From Dryococelus australis (Eukaryota > Arthropoda > Insecta > Phasmatodea > Phasmatidae): a stretch of 64,000 bases of DNA. The notes beneath the pieces were generated by a model that did not search any database, was not told the DNA's origin, and saw only the letters and a program-made list of their open reading frames with translations. Location: the NCBI GenBank assembly GCA_029891345.1, contig CM056997.1:221216172-221280171 (forward strand). Reading direction: 5' to 3'. A program made the position numbers and the translations under genes. How positions within the stretch are numbered: position 1 is the stretch's first letter; every line of letters begins with the position of its first letter. Of this stretch, positions 24,051-34,081 are shown piece by piece.

Positions 24051-24240
24051 TCTCATACTGCTAAACGTCCGCCCGACTTCCCAATACGGTCCAGCTCCAC
24101 GGTCGAGCACACACTACTTGCGGCCGGCCGTCCACACACCGCGACCGATTCTCACACACTGGCCAGAGCGCGCTGTGTTAGCCAGGTGACGTCGCGGGAT
24201 CCCGCCAACCCAAACGTCACGGTCATGACTCTTTACAAAG
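24051..24240. promoter_or_regulatory. CpG-rich block
   Basis: About 190 bp rich in CpG ('cggccggccgtcc', 'gtgacgtcgcgggatcccgc'), with a CRE-like 'tgacgtc', flanked by very AT-rich DNA. It could be a promoter or a decayed repeat; no exon is attached to it. Confidence 0.25.
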
Positions 24241-25189
24241 CGATTAACCAATTAATATCGATTACAAATATCATACACAACAACCATATAAAATATGTGT
24301 TACAATTCATAATAGATTAACGCTAAGTAATAAGAATAATTTTACCATAAAAACTATGTGAAATTAAATATATACTGGATTAATAAATGTAACCGGCCGG
24401 TATATAACCAAATATATGTACATATGAAAACAGTAAATACGCAGCGCTACCAAGTGTGATGCAAAATTACTGAAATCCTTACATTTTACTAGTTGACGAT
24501 CTTTGAATCGTCACAATACGTCAGATCATTTCCATTCATTATTGGATCTTATGCAGTTATGAAGTTATTGTCCCCTTTAACTTGGCAATTGATGATCATA
24601 ATATTCTTAAGTAGAATTTCTGTGGTTGTCTGCAAAGAATTTACCATAGTGTCATCAAATTAATCCTCCAATCATATAAGGATAAACTAGCTAGACTGTT
24701 ATTGTAGATTTGCTGTCAGAAAATTTTTTTACGATTTCCCAGTGTCTCAAAGTATATCTTAAGCTATACGGGCAATACATTTTTATGAAAATAGTTCCCG
24801 CCAAGTTGTATTTCAAAACACTTTAATTCACAGCCACTTTCGCGATTGGTAAACTCTACAATTGAAATATGTCACTGACCTTTCCTCCGAATATTTTAAC
24901 CCTTCTTTTCGACCCACTTTAATTTACGATTTCAGATGTTAAAAAAATTACGATGTGTACTGTACTTAAGTCGACACAACACTTGTTTCGTTGTCACAGC
25001 CAATCAGCTGTTAGGCTATATGTTTGGGTGCAGTTAATATGAACCAATTATGTCCTAGACCAGTGAGACGGTTTGCGAATCATTTACCGACAGGTAAGAT
25101 TATTGGTCATTAAACTTGGCAGTGTGCAGCACAGCGTAATATACACACCTGTGTACACTGGCTTTGAATGGGTTAACAGGCACGCTGAC
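24241..25189. other. unannotated AT-rich stretch
   Basis: No supported feature. Confidence 0.4.
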
Positions 25190-25350
25190 TTAGTATAAAC
25201 ATACTGTCAAGTTGGTAAAGGCGGAGGGAAAGTTGCGCCATGTCATAACGTTCAATTAAAAGAGTTAAGTTAACGTTTGTAAATACTGAAATGATTAATT
25301 TTGCTGGTTTTCAATGCATTTATGTGTAAGAATTAGGGAGATTGTAAAAT
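25190..25350 (-). mobile_element. internal fragment of MITE family M
   Basis: The minus-strand reading ('aatctccctaattcttacac', 'ataaatgcattg', 'aatcatttcagtatttacaa') matches the interior of the 53366-53768 element. No terminus is seen at its left, so it is truncated or split from the terminus at 26082 by later insertion. Confidence 0.5.
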
Positions 25351-26029
25351 AAGTTTTTTTTTTTTTTTCTCTTGGACGAGGCATGGCAGGGCCATAGAAA
25401 TGTCAACTTTTACATATGGCAGAAGAACACAGATCTTGTAGATAGCTGCACATTCTCGTTATCCACGCGACTGGCTCACATATACAGGATGTTTATTGTT
25501 GGATTATTTGAATTGTTACGCGTCTTCTTTGTCTACCAGCGGATCACGGACGGTCAGTATAGGAGATAATTAATTCTGATTGACTCACTCATGTAACATA
25601 CTCTCGTCACATAAAGCCAAGCGGCCAGTAACCAAAGGAAGGCGGCAAGTGTGCTCATATAATATTGAAGTCTAGCCTCCTCGTAAGTCATGTCGCGAAA
25701 AACAGGTGGCACTATTAGACCTACTGTGTATTTTAGAATCTCAGCTCTTTGTTCACTGGCTGCTGCCCCACAGTGAAACCACTAGGTATTACCTTCCACC
25801 AAGCAAGTCACACGTCATTCGGTGTTTGTTTACTTGTAGCTCTGTTATTGACTCAGAGTTCACACGGTCGTATCCGATCAACTCTAATCCGATTGCAAAC
25901 ATAACATAAATGTACAAGGAGCTTGAAATCTAGCCTGTCCTACAATGAATTCCCGACATTTTCCTGCCCGTAAGTATAAACTGTCTCTAAATGATAATGC
26001 AAATTTCTAGGTCTGTAGCCTATATACGA
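25351..26029. other. mixed stretch with poly-T and a family D end
   Basis: T-run at 25353-25368. 'ctagcctgtcctacaatgaa' followed by 'ttcccgaca' at about 25931-25959 matches the family D end at 33450, 44960 and 55880. No gene. Confidence 0.4.
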
Positions 26030-26300
26030 GTAGGTGTTAAGCAGGACTTTGAGAAGGGCTCTGTTTACCGTGAAGAGCGTATATAGGTTGTTCACGGTAA
26101 CCTGAGCACATTTTGAAGCCCTGCTTAAGTATGCACATTGTGTATTCTTATACCATATGTCAAACTAACATTGCCATGCACCTACACACTTTATTCCTGT
26201 CTTGGCCAAATGAAACTGTAGGAGTAGGCTATTACAAAAGTAAATCTTTCTTACACTAGATGATTCTTTCACTTATATGCTTTACAAATAACCGGATATC
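26030..26300. mobile_element. two family M termini joined tail-to-head
   Basis: The right end of one copy ('ttaagcaggactttgagaag' ... 'ttaccgtgaagagcgtata') directly abuts the left end of another ('tataggttgttcacggtaac' ... 'gaagccctgcttaa') at about 26082. Together they form an inverted repeat with arms of about 45 bp. The second copy continues to about 26300 without a clear right terminus. Confidence 0.7.
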
Positions 26301-27414
26301 ATTTCATTATACAGAGCTGTTTAACGGAACACTTTGAATTCGACGTAAAAACGTGCGTCTGTAGTTGGCAGCTAGACTAAGCGGCGCACGACACTCAGTT
26401 GATGGTGAAGGCGCCAGAGTAAGAGCGGGTGCAGTGACACGACACGAGAGTTGTTCTCATGGCGTGACAGTCGTGTTGGGGTCAACATGTCATGTGTGTG
26501 TGTGGTGCCCGCACTGTGGGACGCTTCCCAGGAACACGTTCTCTGCGATGCCATGAGAACACTAGTCGCTGTCACGTCATGTCGGCGACAACGCCCCATC
26601 TCCAGTCGGCCACCGCACTTTCCTCATTCATAAAGACATTCACCTCACCTCATAACATGCGCTCAATTTACCATTTCTGTCTGACACGGGAAAATACGGA
26701 TCAACTGAATTAATAAACACTTCAAAAATGTTGTTACATAGTCGTCTGTGCCATACCAAACCTTGATTTTTAATGTCCGGTCATAAAGTTCGATTACGAA
26801 GATTTGTAAACATAGTTCAATATGGAAGGACATATTTTCATATTTTCGTGAGCATCTTTCATCAGGAAAGTTCGCCTACTTTTGTCCGTTTCTTTCACGC
26901 CCCCGTCTTTCCCCGTTTTCTTGCGAAGTTGGCATCTACACACGCGAGTAGTTATTATTAAGCACGCTAGTTCCGTGTTGGCCTTGCTCTCCCAATCACC
27001 ATTTTTGCCGTAAAGCGGTTCCGTTTCTATTACAACCGAACTTAACCCATAAGAAAGGTTACGAAAATGCGAAAGTTGTCTTATTTACAGCCTTCAAAGA
27101 CATTAAAGCAGATACAGAAATAAAGCAACAATTCTTGGAGCTATAATTTGTAATAAACGCATACAACTTAACAGCACATCCATAATTATCCATCTTGCCC
27201 GATAGATAGATACACACATTTGCAATAATCTCCACACTGACCCCACGCCGTCAACATAAAAAACAATAGCAAAGTTTCCGGTTCAAATCTAGTATAGGCG
27301 CATTAGAGACACGCAATTATACTTACTAAGCACCGTGACCAACACAGAAACTGGTGCACAGAAATGAGGTGTCATGATCTGGAGGTGATCTCTGTTTCCA
27401 GTGCCGTTGGAACG
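26301..27414. other. unannotated stretch with a GC-rich patch
   Basis: 26360-26620 is richer in GC and holds an 11-bp inverted repeat, 'gttctcatggc' (26453-26463) and 'gccatgagaac' (26550-26560). Short frames there are open on both strands with no recognisable product. Confidence 0.35.
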
Positions 27415-27662
27415 GAGAGAGGGAAGATTTGGACCACTCTTAACATTGAGGTCTTGAGGGAGGGCGAAGTGAGCGAGTACAGAGCAGCGCCGGAATGCAT
27501 GGGCGGGAGAAACGGGAGATCTCCGAGTAAACGCGCCGATCAACAGCATCGTCCGGGACGATTCCCACATGCGAAACTCCGTGAGTGACTCCGCCGGAAA
27601 TCGAACTCGGTACGTCTAGGTTTGAGGCGAATAGTCTGGCTTCGAATCACGAAGACCCGGTA
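27415..27662 (-). mobile_element. SINE-1 copy
   Basis: The minus-strand reading gives a B-box 'gagttcgatttcc', then 'acggagtttcgcatgtggga', 'ctcggagatctcccgtttct', 'attccggcgctgctctgtac' and the 3' 'aagacctcaatgttaagag' end. The A-box region ('gattcgaagccagactat') is decayed. Confidence 0.8.
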
Positions 27663-27689
27663 ATAGAGTAAGTAAGGATACAGATGTGA

Positions 27690-27930
27690 AACAGCCGTTT
27701 ATTAGGCTACCTTCATCCACACGCACCAGAAAGTTCGCGTCACTGACCAGCAAAATGTTGCAACACCTTTCGGTTCCGTTGATGCGGTCGTACCCATTCT
27801 CTGATTGGCTGCGTGAGGCCCTGTAACGGGCATTGTTCCTAATTGGCTACTACGTGACTGATCAGTGATGGCATTTTGCTGGCGTGTGCGACAGTCGTTG
27901 GCAGTGTTATCTCTGTTTGTTGTGTCCATG
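27690..27930 (+). repeat. family C dispersed repeat, shortened
   Basis: 'cggttccgttgatgcggtcg', 'cattctctgattggctgcgt', 'attggctactacgtgactg', 'cattttgctggcgtgtgcga'. The middle portion present at 5620-5690 is missing. Confidence 0.65.
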
Positions 27931-27989
27931 CCTAACTCGGTATTTGCAACTTGGTATCTCGGCGTCTGGGCCCGGGTGAGAAGGGATAA

Positions 27990-28420
27990 TCAAGAACGTG
28001 GAGAAATGGAAGTAACAGTGTGACGACGGCGAGGCGACGGGAGAAAGCAGTCTCCCAGGAGCATTACAGGATGGCAGACAGCCCGGTCAGACGTAGAAGA
28101 GGGGGCAGGTGTCCTTGTCGCGCATGCTGATTGGCCGCGAGCGGCAGCACGCGGTTGGTCGCGTGCGCGGCGTGTCCGCGGAGACAGAGACAACCAGATG
28201 AGAGCGAGAGAGAGAGGAGGAGGAGGCATCCGGCGGTCCAGCGCCGGTAGTAGGACACGCGCCACGGGCTTCATCAAGTCACGTGCCGTCGTTTCTGAGG
28301 ACCACATCCTCTCTCGAACCGTGACTCACCTGCAGTCGGCTACAATGCTCTGCCGCGCCGGGAACCGCTACCTGCGGCAGCTGAATACACAACACCACCA
28401 CCACAAGTCGCGCTTTCTTA
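27990..28420 (-). promoter_or_regulatory. CpG-rich block with a consensus splice donor
   Basis: About 430 bp of GC- and CpG-rich sequence ('gattggccgcgagcggcagc', 'ggtcgcgtgcgcggcgtgtc'). On the minus strand 'gactgcag|gtgagtcac' at 28330/28329 is a full-consensus 5' splice site. The frame before it is open for about 40 codons with a C-x2-C-x4-C pattern (CDRCAGTGCKK). It may be a first-exon region, and a chance donor is the alternative. Confidence 0.3.
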
Positions 28421-28489
28421 CAGCCAGTGCCGGCACACCGATCACATCTTACACCTCATTAACACTTCCAGTCCTCCACATATTTATCG

Positions 28490-28625
28490 ACATACTACCA
28501 TCTCGCGTTATATTGCTGTGACAGACTAGTTGCCATGAAAATATATGTTAGCTTGTTGTGTATCATTAAACCTTCGCTCATCTATCACGTCCTTCAGGAC
28601 ACAGCGCTAATAGTCAACATGTAGC
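28490..28625 (+). repeat. family G dispersed fragment
   Basis: 'taccatctcgcgttatattg' and 'cattaaaccttcgctcatct' match 20295-20390 in order and spacing. Confidence 0.55.
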
Positions 28626-29751
28626 ACTCTTGGCGTCTTCATTTCGTTTGGCCGAGTCGAACAGGAGACTGTGGTAGCGACCAATAAAAAAAAATGTAAA
28701 TGTTTGTGAAATATAGCATGTTGCCGTTTAATGAAACGAAACTATAGGGTGTCTACATATTTACAGATATACAAAAGAAGCTATAAGTGAACCACATATA
28801 ACCACCACAACAGGAAAACTATTCATGTTGCTCTCTATATTGCCTTTGTATCTGCTCACATTATACCAGACAATCCGAAGTAATGTACAACGCTCATTAC
28901 TGGCCGACTGTTAATTAATATAGTGCCGAGTTCACAGTCTTATAATCAAAATTCCTCTTTTGCTTGATATGATTTACATTCCACCACCAGTAAATTCGTA
29001 GTCTTAAAAACATCTAATCTTTCCTTCACGAAAATGTTTCTTGATCAATGGAAGTGTTCATGAAAATTGATGATATAATATAACAATGAATCAATATTTA
29101 TCCTATTTTTGTGTTCAAGTTTCTATAGACTAGGTACATTTACAGATTTGCTTCGCTGGAATTACACTCGGCCAAAGAAGTCCTTCTGAAAGTGTTAATT
29201 ATATTCCCTACGAACGGAACACATTTGCAAATAAACAATAATCTGGATATACTGAAGAAATTTGGTGGTCAAAATTTTTTTCCACCGCCTTCAAAATTTT
29301 CCACACACTTTCGTCCACATTCTGGAAGGTCGCAAACATATCGGCATGATCATTATTTCAGGACGTGTAGAAACATTCTCAATGAAGTACGACGTGTAGT
29401 TATGTGCATTCCATGCCCTCCGCAGACATGGACTTTCTAGAATAGGAGAATGTCACCTACACATTTTACATAATATATCACGAGAGGGAGTGCTGTTAGG
29501 TAAATGGTGCTGTGTAGGGAAACGAAAGTTTTGCAAATTTATTTGAGGAAAAAATAGACTTCAAACGCGCCTACAGTTGAGTTACTATTGTAATTGACTA
29601 GTAGTTAATTAGACATGCTGTTAACTATTCCAAACCAACAACATAACCTGCATGAAACAAAGTAACAAATCGCGTGCTACTTTTCAAGGATAAAACTGGC
29701 TTCACACTGAGGAGGCAAGCAATGAACGATCAGCTGAAGCTCTAGTGTAAG
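28626..29751. other. unannotated AT-rich stretch
   Basis: No gene or shared repeat was seen before TR3 begins. Confidence 0.4.
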
Positions 29752-32700
29752 GATTACTGCCGAGTCTAGCCTTGCATAGTGTACCTCGGCAGCGCCAGGT
29801 GTTGGCAAGGCGGACGAAGGAGAGCGGGTATGTCATTACTGCCGAGTCTAGCCTTGTATAGTGTACCTCGGCAGCGCCAGGTGTTGGCAAGGCGGACGAA
29901 GGAGAGCGGGTATGTCATTACTGCCGAGTCTAGCCTTGCATAGTGTATCTCGGCAGCGCCAGGTGTTGGCAAGGCGGACGAAGGAGAGCGGTTATGTCAT
30001 TACTGCCGAGTCTAGCCTTGTATAGTGTACCTCGGCAGCACCAGGTGTTGGCAAGGCGGACGAAGGAGAGCGGGTATGTCATTACTGCCGAGTCTAGCCG
30101 ATAGTGTACCTCGGCAGCGCCAGGTTGGCAAGGCGGACGAAGAGAGCGGTATGTCATTACTGCCGAGTCTAGCCTTGTATAGTGTACCTCGGCAGCGCCA
30201 GGTGTTGGCAAGGCGGACGAAGGAGAGCGGGTATGTCATTACTGCCGAGTCTAGCCTTGTATAGTTACCTCGGCAGCCCAGGTGTTGGCAAGGCGGACGA
30301 AGGAGAGCGGGTATGTCATTACTGCCGAGTCTAGCCTTGATAGTGTACCTCGGCAGCGCCAGGTGTTGGCAAGGCGGACGAAGGAGAGCGGTTATGTCAT
30401 TACTGCCGAGTCTAGCCTTGTATAGTGTACCTCGGCAGCGCCAGGTGTTGGCAAGGCGGACGAAGGAGAGCGGGTATGTCATTACTGCCGAGTCTAGCCT
30501 TGATAGTGTACCTCGGCAGCGCCAGGTGTTGGCAAGGCGGACGAAGGAGAGCGGTATGTCATTACTGCCGATCTAGCCTTGATAGTGTACTCGGCAGCGC
30601 AGGTGTTGCAAGGCGGACGAAGAGAGCGGTATGTCATATGCCGAGTCTGCTTGTATAGTGTACCTCGGCAGCGCCAGGTGTTGGCAAGGCGGACGAAGGA
30701 GAGCGGTTATGTCATTACTGCCGAGTCTAGCCTTGTATAGTGTACCTCGGCAGCACCAGGTGTTGGCAAGGCGGACGAAGGAGAGCGGGTATGTCATTAC
30801 TGCCGAGTCTAGCCTTGTATAGTGTACCTCGGCAGCGCCAGGTGTTGGCAAGGCGGACGAAGGAGAGCGGGTATGTCATTACTGCCGAGTCTAGCCTTGA
30901 TAGTGTACCTCGGCAGCACCAGGTGTTGGCAAGGCGGACGAAGGAGAGCGGGTATGTCATTACTGCCGAGTCTAGCCTTGTATAGTGTACCTCGGCAGCG
31001 CCAGGTGTTGGCAAGGCGGACGAAGGAGAGCGGTATGTCATTACTGCCGAGTCTAGCCTTGTATAGTGTACCTCGGCAGCGCCAGGTGTTGGCAAGCGGA
31101 CGAAGGAGAGCGGGTATGTCATTACTGCCGAGTCTAGCCTTGTATAGTGTACCTCGGCAGCCCAGGTGTTGGCAAGGCGGACGAAGGAGAGCGGGTATGT
31201 CATTACTGCCGAGTCTAGCCTTGTATAGTGTACCTCGGCAGCGCCAGGTGTTGGCAAGGCGGACGAAGGAGAGCGGGTATGTCATTACTGCCGAGTCTAG
31301 CCTTGTATAGTGTACCTCGGCAGCACCAGGTGTTGGCAAGGCGGACGAAGGAGAGCGGGTATGTCATTACTGCCGAGTCTAGCCTGATAGTGTACCTCGG
31401 CAGCCCAGGTGTTGGCAAGGCGGACGAAGGAGAGCGGGTATGTCATTACTGCCGAGTCTAGCCTTGTATAGTGTACCTCGGCAGCACCAGGTGTTGGCAA
31501 GGCGGACGAAGGAGAGCGGGTATGTCATTACTGCCGAGTCTAGCCTTGTATAGTGTACCTCGGCAGCACCAGGTGTTGGCAAGGCGGACGAAGGAGAGCG
31601 GGTATGTCATTACTGCCGAGTCTAGCCTGTATAGTGTACCTCGGCAGCGCCAGGTGTTGGCAAGGCGGACGAAGGAGAGCGGGTATGTCATTACTGCCGA
31701 GTCTAGCCTTGTATAGTGTACCTCGGCAGCACCAGGTGTTGGCAAGGCGGACGAAGGAGAGCGGGTATGTCATTACTGCCGAGTCTAGCCAGTGTACCTC
31801 GGCAGCACCAGGTGTTGGCAAGGCGGACGAAGGAGAGCGGGTATGTCATTACTGCCGAGTCTAGCCTTGTATAGTGTACCTCGGCAGCACCAGGTGTTGG
31901 CAAGGCGGACGAAGGAGAGCGGGTATGTCATTACTGCCGAGTCTAGCCTGTATAGTGTACCTCGGCAGCACCAGGTGTTGGCAAGGCGGACGAAGGAGAC
32001 GGGTATGTCATTACTGCCGAGTCTAGCCTTGTATAGTGTACCTCGGCAGCACCAGGTGTTGGCAAGGCGGACGAAGGAGAGCGGGTATGTCATTACTGCC
32101 GAGTCTAGCCTTGTATAGTGTACCTCGGCAGCGCCAGGTGTTGGCAAGGCGGACGAAGGAGAGCGGTATGTCATTACTGCCGAGTCTAGCCAGTGTACCT
32201 CGGCAGCACCAGGTGTTGGCAAGGCGGACGAAGGAGAGCGGGTATGTCATTACTGCCGAGTCTAGCCTTGTAAGTGTACCTCGGCAGCACCAGTGTTTGG
32301 CAAGGCGGACGAAGGAGAGCGGGTATGTCATTACTGCCGAGTCTAGCCTTGTATAGTACCTCGGCAGCACCAGGTGTTGGCAAGGCGGACGAAGGAGAGC
32401 GGGTATGTCATTACTGCCGAGTCTAGCCTTGTAAGTGTACCTCGGCAGCACCAGGTGTTGGCAAGGCGGACGAAGGAGAGCGGGTATGTCATTACTGCCG
32501 AGTCTAGCCTTGTATAGTGTACCTCGGCAGCACCAGGTGTTGGCAAGGCGGACGAAGGAGAGCGGGTATGTCATTACTGCAGAGTCTAGCCTTGTATAGT
32601 GTACCTCGGCAGCACCAGGTGTTGGCAAGGCGGACGAAGGAGAGCGGGTATGTCATTACTGCCGAGTCTAGCCTTGTATAGTGTACCTCGGCAGCACCAG

Positions 32701-33052
32701 GTGTTGGCAAGGCGGACGAAGGAGAGCGGGTATGTCATTACTGCCGAGTCTAGCCTTGTATAGTGTACCTCGGCAGCACCAGGTGTTGGCAAGGCGGACG
32801 AAGGAGAGCGGGTATGTCATTACTGCCGAGTCTAGCCTTGTATAGTGTACCTCGGCAGCGCCAGGTGTTGGCAAGGCGGACGAAGGAGAGCGGGTATGTC
32901 ATTACTGCCGAGTCTAGCCAGTGTACCTCGGCAGCACCAGGTGTTGGCAAGGCGGACGAAGGAGAGCGGGTATGTCATTACTGCCGAGTCTAGCCAGTGT
33001 ACCTCGGCAGCACCAGGTGTTGGCAAGGCGGACGAAGGAGAGCGGGTATGTC
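29752..33052. repeat. TR3 satellite array, 82-bp unit, about 40 copies
   Basis: The unit reads 'attactgccgagtctagcct', 'tgtatagtgtacctcggcag', 'c(g/a)ccaggtgttggcaaggc', 'ggacgaaggagagcgggtat', gtc. Two inverted pairs interlock within it: TGCCGAG with CTCGGCA, and GCCTTG with CAAGGC. The G form of the internal (g/a) dominates the left half and the A form the right half. Small deletions cluster at 'ccttgtatag'. The unit at about 30575-30655 is the most eroded. Long open frames here are repeat shadows. Confidence 0.98.
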
Positions 33053-34081
33053 AGACTTACGGACTCCAGTGTTGCCAACTGTTGTTAACCGAGACAACCA
33101 GCGGTGATCGGGAGTATCTCTTTCCCCCTGCCCATTAAAAGGAGGGGGGGCGAGGAGGAGGGGGCGCATAAATAACGCTGTAATCTGCTCAGGTTTGGGT
33201 GACGTAAAAAAAGGATATTCATGTCCCGAATGATTGGGGAAGGAAAATGTCGCGTTTTAAAATACCTGAACACCAGATTCCACTGTCCTATAAATTTTCA
33301 AGCCTCAACTGACTGTTCATTGTCTACTACTATATATAGTTTTACCTGATGCCAGGTGTCGCGGGATTCGGAGCTTATTTCCTTGCAGATCGGTTACTGG
33401 CTCGATGTTATCCTGGGCTTGGTAATGGAAATATGAATATGTTTGAAGTCTAGCTAGTCCTAAAATGAATTCGCGAAATTGTCGAGTCGCTAGCAATGGC
33501 GTGTCACACGGGGATACTTTCGTATTCACCACACAACGTACAGTTCCGTGTTGAAAAGAGCAGTAACGGCAAGCTCGCACGCACCACAAACAGCTGCTTT
33601 TCAAAATGGGATCTGAGAGAGAGATAATGAGCAGGGCGTAGCGGTACACTTGCTGGGTGCCGCGGAATGAAGTTCGCATGGCTACAAGCTAGCAGAATAA
33701 TGCACGGGATTTCTGGAGACTGCCTGAGAAGGTTGAGGGAGGGGGTGTTGGCACAGTTACAAGAGGCAGGATGTGTTTCTCACGCGCTGTGAGAACCACC
33801 GGCATTGAGGGAGGGTGGTAGGCAGTGAGGGAGCACCCCCCCCCTTCTCTTTCAAGACTCGGGGGTAATTGTGCGTGCCCCTGGGAACCTGGCGCGCGCA
33901 GATAGTTATCTCACACGCCACTGTTCATCAACTCCCCCCTTCCCCCTTCCAATGCCAAAACCACACATACACCTGGGTCTTCGTTAATGACCGTCTCGGG
34001 CAGAACGCGGAAAACCTGTTGGCGGCACCCGTATTTAGCATCGCCTGCAATTAGTCGGGCTTAATTAGCCGCTGAACACGA
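33053..34081. other. spacer between TR3 and TR4
   Basis: Contains G- and C-runs (33141-33166, 33835-33843), a family D end at 33445-33480 ('atgaattcgcgaaattg') and two homeodomain-like cores at 34047-34073 ('caattag', 'ttaattag'). The frame open on the minus strand at 33317-33679 gives no recognisable protein. Confidence 0.4.

Noticed and set aside
29702-33138. Frames up to 201 codons through TR3 on both strands
   Set aside because: The 82-bp unit is not a multiple of 3 and the frames survive only by rotating through all three frames of a stop-poor unit. No conserved protein is encoded.
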